Part shown: in pieces, positions 25,686 to 34,255 of the stretch
How the letters are laid out: each line of letters begins with the position of its first letter
Position numbering within the stretch: the first letter of the stretch is position 1
Assembly (NCBI RefSeq): GCF_018141545.1
Contig: NZ_CP064356.1
Location: 496,001 to 560,000, forward strand
Length of the DNA: 64,000 nt
Direction: 5' to 3'
DNA from: Miltoncostaea oceani
GTDB lineage: Bacteria > Actinomycetota > Thermoleophilia > Miltoncostaeales > Miltoncostaeaceae
Notes under the pieces: model-generated
Seen by the model: the letters and a program-made list of their open reading frames with translations, nothing else
What the model was told of the DNA's origin: nothing
Databases searched by the model: none
Made by a program: the position numbers and the translations under genes

Positions 25686-25830
25686 AACCAGAAAGAAGGG
25701 CCCGGGACGGCTTTGAGAAAGCCGATCCCGGGCCCCGGTGGCAGAAGAGGTTTGGCTCGGGGCGTGGTTCCATCCCCGTTGCTGCAGCTGCGCATCAGGG
25801 GCACGCCCCTAGCTACTGCCACCTCTACAG
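25686..25830 (-). ncRNA. Candidate structured small RNA of unknown class
   Basis: No reading frame explains this segment. On the minus strand it forms nested perfect stems: 25816-25823 with 25737-25744 (8 bp), 25802-25809 with 25759-25766 (8 bp) and 25798-25801 with 25774-25777 (4 bp), capped by a loop containing GCAGCTGC. The inner and outer 8-bp stems are separated by an asymmetric internal loop. A terminator at 25698-25735 ends the unit. The bases upstream (about 25824-25850) are AT-richer than the surroundings, as expected of a promoter. I do not recognise an SRP, 6S, tmRNA or riboswitch consensus. The ends are estimated. Confidence 0.65.
25698..25735 (-). terminator. Intrinsic terminator of the small RNA candidate
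   Basis: A 17-bp hairpin (arms 25698-25714 and 25718-25735, one bulged A, loop of 3) is followed on the minus strand by the T-rich run TTCTTTCTGGTTT. It is the only terminator noted in the window with a U-rich tail. Opposite-strand reading gives no T-tract, so transcription comes from the 25740-25850 side, where no gene lies. Confidence 0.85.
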
Positions 25831-26016
25831 TCACTATGCAATAGGACCACCTCCCTTCCGTAGTAGAGCGAGATTAGCGGGACCGTCGGCTGTCGGCCAC
25901 CCGTCGGTCACGGGGGGTCCGGCGGGGCCGGGAGGCGGGCGCGGAGGGGCCGCCGCTGCCACCATCCACGGGTCCCGCCCGTGCCGGCCGGGACGTCCCA
26001 CGCGAAAGGACCCGAC

Positions 26017-26301
26017 ATGCCGAAGGCCGTCTGGAACGGAGCGGTGATCGCCGAGAGCGACGACACCGTCGTCGTCGAGGGGAACCACTACTTCCCCGCC
26101 GACTCCCTCGACCGCAGCACCCTCGCCGACAGCTCCAACACGTCGGTCTGCCCGTGGAAGGGCACCGCCAGCTACTACGACGTCGTCGTCGACGGGCAGG
26201 TCAACGCCGGGGCCGCCTGGTACTACCCCGCCCCCAAGGACGCGGCCGCCGAGATCAAGGACCGCGTCGCCTTCTGGCGTGGCGTGACGGTCGAGCCGTA
26301 G
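26017..26301 (+). CDS. DUF427 domain protein
   Basis: AAAGGA lies 8 bases before the ATG at 26017. The 94-residue product shows the DUF427 pattern: KAVWNGAVIAESDDTVVVEG, NHYFPADSLD, SVCPWKGTASYYDVVVDG and AAWYYPAPKDAAAEIKDRVA. The conserved C-P-W-K-G cysteine is present. The family is a small soluble beta fold of unproven function, common in actinobacteria and cyanobacteria. It is 10 bases upstream of the disulfide-reductase gene and probably in one operon with it. Confidence 0.95.
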   Translation: MPKAVWNGAVIAESDDTVVVEGNHYFPADSLDRSTLADSSNTSVCPWKGTASYYDVVVDGQVNAGAAWYYPAPKDAAAEIKDRVAFWRGVTVEP

Positions 26302-26311
26302 GATCGCCGCC

Positions 26312-27682
26312 GTGCCCGCCCTCGACCTGATCGTCATCGGCGCGGGCATGGCCGGCATCAACGCCGCCGGCCGTGCCGCCGAGGCCGGGGCCCAGGTCGC
26401 CGTGATCGAGCGCGGGCGGATCGGGGGGACGTGCCCCACCCGCGGGTGCATCCCCTCGAAGGCGCTCATCCGCAGCGCCGAGATCGCCCACGAGGTCCGC
26501 ACCGCGGGCGACTACGGGATCGTCGTCGACGGCTACCGGGTGGACATGGGCGCCGTCATCGACCGCGTCCAGCGGATCGTCGACAAGGGGTCGGCCGGGG
26601 CGACCGCCTACCTCGAGTCGCTCGAGACCGTCCGCATCGTCCGGGGCGAGGCCCGCTTCGCCGAGCCGGGGGTCGTCGTCGTCGGCGACGAGCGGCTCCG
26701 GGCGCCGCGGGTGCTCGTCGCCACCGGCGCTGAGCCGATCGTGCTCCCCATCCCCGGCCTCGCCGAGACGCCCCACCTCACCAGCGACGACGTCCTCCTG
26801 CTCCGCGAGGTGCCGCCCCGGCTCGTCGTCATCGGGGCCGGCCCCATCGGGCTGGAGCTCGGCCAGGCCCTCTCGCGGCTCGGCTCGTCCGTGACGCTCA
26901 TCGAGGCCGCCCCGACCCTGATGCCCGGCGCCGACCCCGAGATCGGCGAGGCGCTCCACGAGCTCCTCGAGGCCGAGGGGATCGCGATCGCCTGCGGCGC
27001 GGACGTCGAGCGCGTCGGGACCGGACCGGACGGACGCCCCCGCGTCGCGTTCACCGCCGGCGGCGTCGCCCGCGAGGTCGACGGCGACGCCCTCCTGCTC
27101 GGGGCGGGCCGCGGCCCGTCCGTCGCGGCCCTCGACCTGGCGGCCGCCGGCGTCGACGGCGGGCCGAGGGGCATCCCCGTCGACGCGCGCCTCGCCACCT
27201 CGCGGGAGGGCCACTACGCGGCGGGGGACGTGCTCGGCGCGCCCTGGGGGGCGTACACCCACGTCGCCCGGCAGCTCGGCCGCGACGCCGCCGAGAACGC
27301 CCTCGGCCTCGGCGCCCACGACGTCACCCCCGACCCCGGCCCCCGCGCCGTCTTCACCGACCCCGAGTTCGCGACCGTCGGGATGACCGAGGAGGAGGCC
27401 CGCCGCGCCGGCCACGACGTCGGCGTCGGCCTCACCCGCTTCTCCGGGGGCAAGGCCCGCGCGTGGGGGCAGGAACGCGGCCTCGTGAAGGTCGTCGCCG
27501 ACCGCGCCACCCGCCGCATCCTCGGCGCCCACGTCCTCGCGTACCACGCCGCCGACCTCGTGCACCCCGTCGTCGTCGCGATGCGGGCGGGCAGCGCCGA
27601 CCCCCTGCTCGACGCGTTCCACATCCACCCCACGCTCGGCGAGCCGGTCCAGGGGGCTGCCCGGAGCGCGTTGGCCGGGTAG
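26312..27682 (+). CDS. Pyridine nucleotide-disulfide oxidoreductase (lipoamide dehydrogenase-like)
   Basis: The 456-residue protein has an N-terminal FAD dinucleotide fold (LIVIGAGMAGINAAGRAAEA), the redox-active pair in GGTCPTRGCIPSK (C-x4-C), a NAD(P) fold (LVVIGAGPIGLELGQALSRL) and the C-terminal dimer motif FHIHPTLGEPVQGA, with the His that activates the thiol. The usual L-N between the cysteines is P-T. These are features of class I flavoprotein disulfide reductases such as dihydrolipoamide dehydrogenase or mycothione reductase. No 2-oxo-acid dehydrogenase genes are adjacent, so the substrate is undecided. Confidence 0.93.
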   Translation: MPALDLIVIGAGMAGINAAGRAAEAGAQVAVIERGRIGGTCPTRGCIPSKALIRSAEIAHEVRTAGDYGIVVDGYRVDMGAVIDRVQRIVDKGSAGATAYLESLETVRIVRGEARFAEPGVVVVGDERLRAPRVLVATGAEPIVLPIPGLAETPHLTSDDVLLLREVPPRLVVIGAGPIGLELGQALSRLGSSVTLIEAAPTLMPGADPEIGEALHELLEAEGIAIACGADVERVGTGPDGRPRVAFTAGGVAREVDGDALLLGAGRGPSVAALDLAAAGVDGGPRGIPVDARLATSREGHYAAGDVLGAPWGAYTHVARQLGRDAAENALGLGAHDVTPDPGPRAVFTDPEFATVGMTEEEARRAGHDVGVGLTRFSGGKARAWGQERGLVKVVADRATRRILGAHVLAYHAADLVHPVVVAMRAGSADPLLDAFHIHPTLGEPVQGAARSALAG

Positions 27683-27715
27683 CGTGTCCCTGCTCCCGGC
27701 GCGGGAGCCGACACG

Positions 27716-29050
27716 GTGAGCAAGACGAGAGGGGGCATGGCCGAGCACCCGCCGGGACCCGCGCCCGCCGCCGCGCCACCCGTCCTCAACGGCCGCTACG
27801 TCGCGCTGCTGGCGATCTGCGCCCTCATGGGCATGCCGGTGGCCATCGCCGCCGCGGGGTTCACGTCGCTGATCAACGAGCTGCAGGAGGCCCTCTGGAC
27901 GGACCTCCCCGACGCGCTGGGCTGGTCGGAGCCCGCCGCCTGGTACGTCATCGTCCTGCCGGTGGCCGGCGGCCTGATCGTGGCCGCGGCGCTCCTGCTG
28001 CCCGGCCGCGGCGGGCACTCGCCGATCGAGGGGCTCAGCCTCACGGCGCTGCCGCTCTCGACCCTGCCCGGCATCCTGCTCGCCGCGGTCGGCACGCTCG
28101 CCTTCGGCCTCGTGCTCGGTCCCGAGGCGCCCCTCATCGCGCTCGGGTTGGCCCTCGGGCTCCTGGTGGCGCGGCTCCTCCGCATCGAGGGCGACGGCGC
28201 CAAGGTGCTCGGGCTCGCCGGCGCGTTCGCCGCGATCAGCGTCGTGCTCGGAGGCCCCCTGCCCTCGTCCCTGGTCCTGCTCGAGGTGGCCGTCGCCAGC
28301 GGCATGGTCGCCGGACCGGCCCTCCTGCCGACGATCGCCCCCGGGTTCCTCGCGGCGGGCACCGGCGCGCTGGCCTTCACCGGCATCGACGACTGGCCCG
28401 GCCTCTCGCGGGGATCCCTCGCGATCCCCTCCCTGGCCGACTACGCGAGCGTCCGGATCGTCGACATCGCGTGGTGCATCGTGAGCGCCCTCGGGATCGC
28501 GGTGGTCGTCGCGTCCGCCCGGCCCGCCGCGCGTCGCATCGCCGCGGCGACCGCCGCCCACCGGGTCGCGGCGCTCCTCGTCGGCGGCCTGGTCGTCGGC
28601 GTCCTCGCCGTGGCATTCCGGGCGATCACCGACCAGCCGGTGGACCTCGTGCTCTTCTCCGGCCAGTCCACGGTGCCCGCGACCGTCGCCGAGACCTCCG
28701 CCGGGGTCCTCGGCCTCGCGATGATCCTCAAGGCCGTGGCCTACGCCATCACCCTCGGGGCCGGGTTCCGCGGTGGCCCGATCTTCCCGACCATCGCCAT
28801 CGGGGCCGGCGTCGGCGCGTTCCTCGCCATCGTCCTCCCCGGCTTCGACACGACCCCCGCCGTCGTCGCGGGCATCGCGGCCGCCGGGGCCGCCGGCCTG
28901 AGGCTGCCGATCTCCGGCGTCGTCCTCGCGGCCTTCGTCGTCGGCGGGAACGTCTCGGAGACCCTGCCGATCGCCGTGATCGCGTCCGTCGCGGCCTGGC
29001 TCACCGCCCTCGCCGTCGACCGCGCGACCGGGCGCCGGGCACCGGCCTGA
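27716..29050 (+). CDS. ClC-family chloride channel or H+/Cl- antiporter
   Basis: The product (444 residues from GTG 27716, or 437 from ATG 27737, each with a purine-rich site upstream) has about ten hydrophobic helices. GLVLGPEAPLIALGLALG corresponds to the selectivity motif with the gating glutamate of ClC proteins, and GAGFRGGPIFPTIAIGAGVG to the GG.F.P filter motif. No C-terminal CBS domain is present. ClC proteins move chloride or fluoride across the membrane. Whether it is channel or antiporter cannot be read. It follows the disulfide-reductase gene by 33 bases. Confidence 0.9.
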   Translation: MSKTRGGMAEHPPGPAPAAAPPVLNGRYVALLAICALMGMPVAIAAAGFTSLINELQEALWTDLPDALGWSEPAAWYVIVLPVAGGLIVAAALLLPGRGGHSPIEGLSLTALPLSTLPGILLAAVGTLAFGLVLGPEAPLIALGLALGLLVARLLRIEGDGAKVLGLAGAFAAISVVLGGPLPSSLVLLEVAVASGMVAGPALLPTIAPGFLAAGTGALAFTGIDDWPGLSRGSLAIPSLADYASVRIVDIAWCIVSALGIAVVVASARPAARRIAAATAAHRVAALLVGGLVVGVLAVAFRAITDQPVDLVLFSGQSTVPATVAETSAGVLGLAMILKAVAYAITLGAGFRGGPIFPTIAIGAGVGAFLAIVLPGFDTTPAVVAGIAAAGAAGLRLPISGVVLAAFVVGGNVSETLPIAVIASVAAWLTALAVDRATGRRAPA

Positions 29051-29077
29051 TGCCGCCCCCGCCGGGGCGCCCCCGGT

Positions 29078-29869
29078 TCAGCCGGCGCGCCGCCGCCGGT
29101 CGCGGTGGCGCTTCGCCGCGATGCGGGCCACGTACGCCCGGCGCAGCGGACCGGGCAGCCAGCGCCCGATCAGCTTCATCGCGAACGCCATCCGCCGCGG
29201 GAACGCGATCTCGTCGTCCCCCGCCTCGAGGCCGTCGGCGATGATCCGCGCCGCCTCGTCGACCTCGATCACGAACGGCATCTCGAAGTCGTTCTGCTCC
29301 GTCAGCGACGTCGTCACGAACCCGGGGGCCACCACCGTGACCCGGACGCCGGAGCGCTCGCCGGCGAGGTCGGCGCGCAGGCTGTCCGCCATCGAGATCA
29401 GGAACGCCTTCGTCGCGCCGTAGGCGCTCGCCATCGGGAGCGCCGCGAAGCCGGTGACGCTCGCGACGACGGCGATCCGCCCCGCCCCCCGCCCGCGCAT
29501 CCCCGGCAGCACCGCCTCGATGCAGTTGACCGTCCCCATCACGTTCACCTCGACGTGGGGGCGGAACAGCTCGGCCGTGAACTCGTCGGGGAGCACCGGC
29601 CGGTACGTCCCGGCGTTCAGCAGGGCGATGTCGATGCGCCCGTGCTCCGCCGTGATCGCGTCGACGACGGCGTGCATCGAGTCGGCGTCGGTGATGTCCC
29701 CCGGGTGCGCGCTGATGCCCGGCTGCGACGCCGCCAGGGCCTCCAACGCGTCGGCGCGTCGGGCCGTGACGCAGACCCGTGCCCCGCGCCGCGCCAGCTC
29801 GCGCGCGACCTCCTCGCCGATGCCCGACGACGCCCCCGTGATCCAGACAACCGTGCCCGCGAGGCCCAT
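29078..29869 (-). CDS. Short-chain dehydrogenase/reductase
   Basis: The 263-residue protein has the SDR cofactor motif VVWITGASSGIGEEVARELA, LLNAGTY for N-A-G, the catalytic Ser in VASVTGFA and Y-x3-K in SAYGATKAFL. The C-terminal tail is very basic (KRHRDRRRRAG), with a hydrophobic stretch before it, so it may sit on the membrane. Its ATG overlaps the stop of the fused DUF1365-cyclopropane synthase gene by one base (TGATG). It is the last gene of the lipid-modifying operon and probably reduces an intermediate of that pathway. Confidence 0.92.
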   Translation of the reverse strand: MGLAGTVVWITGASSGIGEEVARELARRGARVCVTARRADALEALAASQPGISAHPGDITDADSMHAVVDAITAEHGRIDIALLNAGTYRPVLPDEFTAELFRPHVEVNVMGTVNCIEAVLPGMRGRGAGRIAVVASVTGFAALPMASAYGATKAFLISMADSLRADLAGERSGVRVTVVAPGFVTTSLTEQNDFEMPFVIEVDEAARIIADGLEAGDDEIAFPRRMAFAMKLIGRWLPGPLRRAYVARIAAKRHRDRRRRAG

Positions 29870-31935
29870 CAGAACGCCATCCGCGGGGTGGGGCCCGCCG
29901 GCAGGCGGTCGTTGAACGGCCGCGTCAGCACCAGCTGGTAGTCGTGCAGGGCCCGGGTGCGGAACCCCGCCTCGCAGAACGCGAGGTAGAACTCCCACGT
30001 CCGGACGAAGCGGTCGTCGTACCCCAGGGCGAGGACCCGCTCGCGGTTCGCGAGGAAGTCCTCCCGCCAGATCTGCAGCGTGCGGGCGTAGTGGTAGCCG
30101 ATGTTCTCGACGCCGTGCACGATCAGCTCCGACGACCGGGTCATCGCGCTCGTGATCGCGTCGAGCGACGGGATGAGGGCCCCCGGGAAGACGTACTGGC
30201 GGATCCAGTCGTTGCCGCGCCGGTACCGCTCGTACCGCTGGTCGGGGACCGCGATCGTCTGGATGCACGCCACGCCGCCCGGCGCCAGCAGGCGGTCGAC
30301 CGCCGCGAAGTAGACGGGCAGCTCGCGGTGGCCGATCGCCTCGAGCATCTCGATGGAGGCGACGTGGGTGAAGGTGCCCTCCATCGTGCGGTAGTCCTGC
30401 AGCAGGATCTCGACGCGGTCGGTGAGCCCGGCGTCGGCGACCCGCTCCCGGGCGAGCGCCGCCTGCTCCTCCGAGAGGGTCAGGCCCGTCACCCGGGCGC
30501 CGTACTCCGACGCGGCGTGCAGCGCGAAGCCACCCCACCCGCAGCCGATCTCCAGCACGTGCGACCCGGGGCCGAGGTCGAGCTTGTCGCAGATGCGCCG
30601 GTACTTGGCGGCCTGCGCCTCCTCAAGCGACATCCCCGGGTGCTCGAACACCGCGCACGAGTACGTCCAGCTCGGGTCGAGGAACAGGGCGTAGAGGTCG
30701 TTGCCGAGGTCGTAGTGGTACTGGATGTCGCGCTTCGCCCCCGGAAGGTCGGAGCGTGCGGGCAGGCGCGGGCGCCGGCGCTGCGCCTCCATCAGCAGCG
30801 ACGCCGGCGGGCGGCTGCGGACGTCCTCCGCGGTCACGGCGAGGATCTCCAGCAGGCCCACCAGGTCGTCCGTCCACCAGTCGCCGGCGACGTACGACTC
30901 GCCGATCGCCAGCCGCCCGCGCGTCGCCAGCCGCCGCCACAGATCCTTCGACCCGACGGTCACCTCGACGTCCGGACCGGTCGACGGGTCGCCGGCGCGG
31001 CGCACCGTGCCGTCGGGGAGCCGCACCGAGATGCGGCCCCGCGCCGGGGAGCCGAGTCCCCACAGCGCCGCGCGGCGCGCGAGCGGGGTCAGGGGGGAGC
31101 GCCGCGGGTCCGGCAGCGGGCGCAGGGCCCGCCGCGACGGCTGCCGCGGCTCCCCCTCCGCCACCGCCGTCGTGACGGAGCCCTCACCCGGCGAGAACCG
31201 GGGCTTGCGGTGGAACGGGACCTTCTTCATCGCGAGCTTCACCGCCTGCCAGTGGATGAGTCCGGACACCTGCTGGGACATCAGGGGATAGCGCACCAGG
31301 GCGCGGGCGATGCGGGCATCCGTCAGCGGGTGCCGCACGCCGGTCAGCTCCGCCCAGAACGGCTGCTCGCCGCCTTCGGCGATGCCGACGCCCGCGTGCA
31401 TCCTCTCGCCCGGCCCCTCGAACGAGAACCGGTACGTCTGGTCCATGCCGAAGAACGGCGAGACATGCATCACCTTGCGGTGCTCGTACACCTGCCGCGC
31501 ACCGTCGCGCACCCGGTTCTCCGCCGTCAGCAGGTAGCTGTGCCGCTCCCCGAACGTGTTGGAGACCTCCGCGACGATCGCGGCGAGCGACCCGTCGGCG
31601 GCGTAGCAGTGGAAGTAGCTGACGGGGTTGAACACGTAGCCGAGCAGCCGCAGGTTGGTGATCAGCAGCACCCGGCCGCCGGCGAGGTCGATGCCGCGTT
31701 CGGCGAGGAACGCGACGACGTTCTCCTTGCACGGCCGCTGCGGGTCGCCGAGGTGGTCGCCGTCGCGGAACGTCAGCACCGCCGGCCGGTTGTAGCCGAA
31801 GAGGGTGAGCCGCCGGTCGAGCTCCGGCAGCTCGTCCAGGTCGAGCCCGTAGAAGCAGACGGGGTACCGGAACGCGTTGTGCGCGGGGGCGGTGCGGGCG
31901 TGCAGCAGCGACCCCTCGTAGAGCCCCGACCTCAC
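29869..31935 (-). CDS. Fused DUF1365 - cyclopropane fatty acid synthase protein
   Basis: One open frame of 688 residues starts at a GTG overlapping the upstream stop (GTGA). Residues about 1-250 are DUF1365 (LYEGSLLHARTAPAHNAFRY, GYVFNPVSYFHCY, KVMHVSPFFGMDQTYRF). Residues about 265-688 are an S-adenosylmethionine-dependent cyclopropane/methyl fatty-acid synthase (HYDLGNDLYALFLDPSWTYSC, VLEIGCGWGGFALHAA, SIEMLEAIGH, EFYLAFCEAGF). These families are normally separate neighbouring genes. An internal GTG near 31170 could also start a free synthase. Together with the oxidase and the SDR it should modify unsaturated phospholipid acyl chains. Confidence 0.93.
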   Translation of the reverse strand: MRSGLYEGSLLHARTAPAHNAFRYPVCFYGLDLDELPELDRRLTLFGYNRPAVLTFRDGDHLGDPQRPCKENVVAFLAERGIDLAGGRVLLITNLRLLGYVFNPVSYFHCYAADGSLAAIVAEVSNTFGERHSYLLTAENRVRDGARQVYEHRKVMHVSPFFGMDQTYRFSFEGPGERMHAGVGIAEGGEQPFWAELTGVRHPLTDARIARALVRYPLMSQQVSGLIHWQAVKLAMKKVPFHRKPRFSPGEGSVTTAVAEGEPRQPSRRALRPLPDPRRSPLTPLARRAALWGLGSPARGRISVRLPDGTVRRAGDPSTGPDVEVTVGSKDLWRRLATRGRLAIGESYVAGDWWTDDLVGLLEILAVTAEDVRSRPPASLLMEAQRRRPRLPARSDLPGAKRDIQYHYDLGNDLYALFLDPSWTYSCAVFEHPGMSLEEAQAAKYRRICDKLDLGPGSHVLEIGCGWGGFALHAASEYGARVTGLTLSEEQAALARERVADAGLTDRVEILLQDYRTMEGTFTHVASIEMLEAIGHRELPVYFAAVDRLLAPGGVACIQTIAVPDQRYERYRRGNDWIRQYVFPGALIPSLDAITSAMTRSSELIVHGVENIGYHYARTLQIWREDFLANRERVLALGYDDRFVRTWEFYLAFCEAGFRTRALHDYQLVLTRPFNDRLPAGPTPRMAF

Positions 31936-33170
31936 CAGGGCGCCCCGAGCCCCGCGGCCGCCCGCAGCCCCGACGCGAGGCCGTCCTCGTGGAACCCGAA
32001 GCCCTGGTAGGCGCCGCAGAACCACGTGCGCCGCCGCCCGTCCAGCTCGTGCAGGCGCCCCTGCGCGTCGAGCGAGGCGAAGGTGTAGAGCGGATGGGCG
32101 TACTCCACGCGGCGGATCACCCGATCCTCGGCGATCCGGTCGTCGCGGTTCAAGGTCACGCAGTAGTGCTCGGGCTCGTCGAGGGCCTGCAGGGTGTTGA
32201 GGTGGTAGGTGACCGTGGGGGACGGCGAGGGGTCGCGGCAGTCGTCCACCAGGTAGTTCCACGACGCCCGCGCCACGGGGCGGGCGGGCAGCAGCCGCTC
32301 GTCGGTGTGCAGCACCGTGCTGTTGCGCGTCGTGCGGAACGCCCCCAGCACCTCGTGCTCCAGGGGGTCGGCGTCGGCCAGCATCGCGAGCGCCTGCGGC
32401 GCGTGGGTCGCCACGACGACGGCGTCGAAGCGCTCCCGCGCGTCGCCCGCCGTCCGGATCGTCACGCCGTCGGCGTTCCGGGCGATCGACCGGACCGGGG
32501 TGGACAGGCGCAGCCGGTCGCCCATCGGCGCCGTGATCGCGGAGACGTACGTGCGGCTGCCCCCGACGACCGTCCGCCACTGGTGGCGGCGGAAGCCGAG
32601 CAGTCCGTGGTTCTGGAAGAAGCGCACCGCGTAGGCGACGGGGAACTCCAGCGTCTCGCCGGGGGCGGTCGACCACAACGCCGCCGCGAAGGGCACGAGG
32701 TAGTGGTCGCGGAAGTCGCGCGAGTACCCCTCGATGCGCACGTAGTCGCCGAGGGTGCTGCGCGCGTGGCGGGGGTCGAGGCCGCCCTCCCCCTCGCGCA
32801 GGAACCGGATGATCTGGGCGAGGAGCCGCAGCATCCGCGGGCTCATCAGCGCCCGCGGCTGGCGCCACAGGCCGACCGCCGAGTACTCCACGCCGCAGCG
32901 GCGGCAGCTCACCCCGAACGACATGTCGGAGTCCTGCACCGCGACGCCGAGCTCGCGGAAGAGGCGGCTGAGACGCGGGTAGTTCGGCTCGTTGTGGACG
33001 AGGAACCCGGTGTCGAGGTGCAGGTCCCCGCCGTCGCGCGGCAGGGTCACGGTGTTCGCGTGACCGCCCGGGCGGGCATCAGCCTCGAACACGGTGACCT
33101 CGTGCACGCGCGCGAGGGCGTGGGCGGCACCGAGTCCGGCGATGCCGGCGCCGACGACGGCCACCCTCAT
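31932..33170 (-). CDS. FAD-dependent amine-oxidase-like protein (COG2907 type)
   Basis: The 412-residue flavoprotein starts with RVAVVGAGIAGLGAAHALAR and FEADARPGGHANTVTL, the FAD fold of NAD(P)-binding flavin oxidoreductases. GFLVHNEPNYPRLSRLFREL and the C-terminal TWFCGAYQGFGFHEDGLASG are typical of the COG2907 group, which in many bacteria is encoded beside DUF1365 and cyclopropane synthase, as here. Its exact reaction is not established; it may dehydrogenate or isomerise modified acyl chains. It is the first gene of the operon and diverges from the desaturase. Confidence 0.92.
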   Translation of the reverse strand: MRVAVVGAGIAGLGAAHALARVHEVTVFEADARPGGHANTVTLPRDGGDLHLDTGFLVHNEPNYPRLSRLFRELGVAVQDSDMSFGVSCRRCGVEYSAVGLWRQPRALMSPRMLRLLAQIIRFLREGEGGLDPRHARSTLGDYVRIEGYSRDFRDHYLVPFAAALWSTAPGETLEFPVAYAVRFFQNHGLLGFRRHQWRTVVGGSRTYVSAITAPMGDRLRLSTPVRSIARNADGVTIRTAGDARERFDAVVVATHAPQALAMLADADPLEHEVLGAFRTTRNSTVLHTDERLLPARPVARASWNYLVDDCRDPSPSPTVTYHLNTLQALDEPEHYCVTLNRDDRIAEDRVIRRVEYAHPLYTFASLDAQGRLHELDGRRRTWFCGAYQGFGFHEDGLASGLRAAAGLGAPW

Positions 33171-33211
33171 CGCGTGCCCACCCGTCCCGCCGTGTCCGGT
33201 CTGAACGTCAT

Positions 33212-33248
33212 CTCATCCGTATACGGTCCGCACCCGTAGACGGATGAG
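33212..33248. promoter_or_regulatory. Large palindromic operator between the lipid operon and the desaturase
   Basis: Two 15-base arms (33212-33226 and 33234-33248) match as an inverted repeat at 14 of 15 positions with a 7-base spacer. The left arm contains the perfect palindrome CCGTATACGG and the right arm the variant CCGTAGACGG. It lies midway between two divergent lipid-modification units, so one dimeric regulator could control both. The regulator is not encoded beside it. Confidence 0.75.
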
Positions 33249-33304
33249 GAGGCCCGAACCCGCCGGACCCCACTACGCTCCATCCGAATGGGAGAGCCCA
33301 CATC

Positions 33305-34255
33305 GTGAACGAAGCACGCGCCGCGTCCGGACCCCCCATCGCCACGGTCCGGACGAGCACGAGCATCCCGAGCCGCGTCATCACCCTCATCGCGGTCCTC
33401 ACCCCTCCCATCGGCGTCCTCTCCGCGATGGGCCTCCTGTGGGGCGTGGCCGTCCGTCCGGTCGACATCGTCCTGCTCGTCGTGCTCTACACGGCGTGCG
33501 GGCTCGGCATCACCGTCGGCTACCACCGGCTCTTCTCCCACAAGGCGTTCAAGACGACCCCCGCGATCCGCGGCCTCCTCGCGATCCTCGGGTCGATGAC
33601 GATCCAGGGTCCCGTCACCCAGTGGGTCACCGACCACCGCAAGCACCACGCGCTGTCGGACCGCGAGGGCGACCCGCACTCCCCCCACGGCCACCGCGAC
33701 GGCGTCTTCGGCGGGCTCGCGGGCTTCCTGCACGCCCACATGGGCTGGCTCGTCACGACGAAGGGCATGGAGCGCGGCCGCCGGTACGGGCGCGACCTCT
33801 ACGACGACGACGTCATCCGCCGCATCGACCGCCTCTACATGCTGTGGGTCGTGCTGTCCCTCGGCATCCCGTTCGCTGTGGGCTTCGCGGTCGACCCGAC
33901 CCTGCGCGGCGGCCTCACCGGCCTCGTCTGGGGCGGCCTCGTGCGGATCTTCCTGTTCCACCACATGACGTGGAGCGTCAACTCGATCTGCCACACGTTC
34001 GGCCGCCGGCCCTACGCCACCGACGACGAGAGCCGCAACAACTGGCTGATCGCGCTCCCCACGTTCGGCGAGGGCTGGCACAACAACCACCACGCGTTCC
34101 CCGGCTCGGCGGTCCACGGCCTCGGGAGGCTGCAGGTCGACATGAGCTGGTGGACCATCCGCACCCTGGAGAGGCTGGGCCTGGCGTGGGACGTGAAGGT
34201 CCCGACCGCCGACCGGCTCGCCCGTCGCGCCGCTCAGGCGGCCGCCTCGGCCTGA
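33305..34255 (+). CDS. Membrane fatty acid desaturase (delta-9 acyl-CoA type)
   Basis: The 316-residue protein has two hydrophobic helix pairs and the three histidine boxes of di-iron acyl desaturases: HRLFSH, HRKHH and HNNHH, with GEGWHNNHHAFPGSA typical of the stearoyl-CoA desaturase branch. QWVTDHRKHHALSDREGDPH is also characteristic. It should insert a double bond into saturated acyl chains, producing the substrate that the divergent cyclopropane-synthase operon would modify. The likely start is GTG 33305. Its 3' end overlaps the convergent hydrolase gene by 22 bases. Confidence 0.95.
   Translation: MNEARAASGPPIATVRTSTSIPSRVITLIAVLTPPIGVLSAMGLLWGVAVRPVDIVLLVVLYTACGLGITVGYHRLFSHKAFKTTPAIRGLLAILGSMTIQGPVTQWVTDHRKHHALSDREGDPHSPHGHRDGVFGGLAGFLHAHMGWLVTTKGMERGRRYGRDLYDDDVIRRIDRLYMLWVVLSLGIPFAVGFAVDPTLRGGLTGLVWGGLVRIFLFHHMTWSVNSICHTFGRRPYATDDESRNNWLIALPTFGEGWHNNHHAFPGSAVHGLGRLQVDMSWWTIRTLERLGLAWDVKVPTADRLARRAAQAAASA

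Noticed and set aside
25737-25823. SRP (4.5S) or 6S RNA identity of the small RNA candidate
   Set aside because: It lacks the SRP GGAA-type apical motif and is short for 6S, so no class was assigned.
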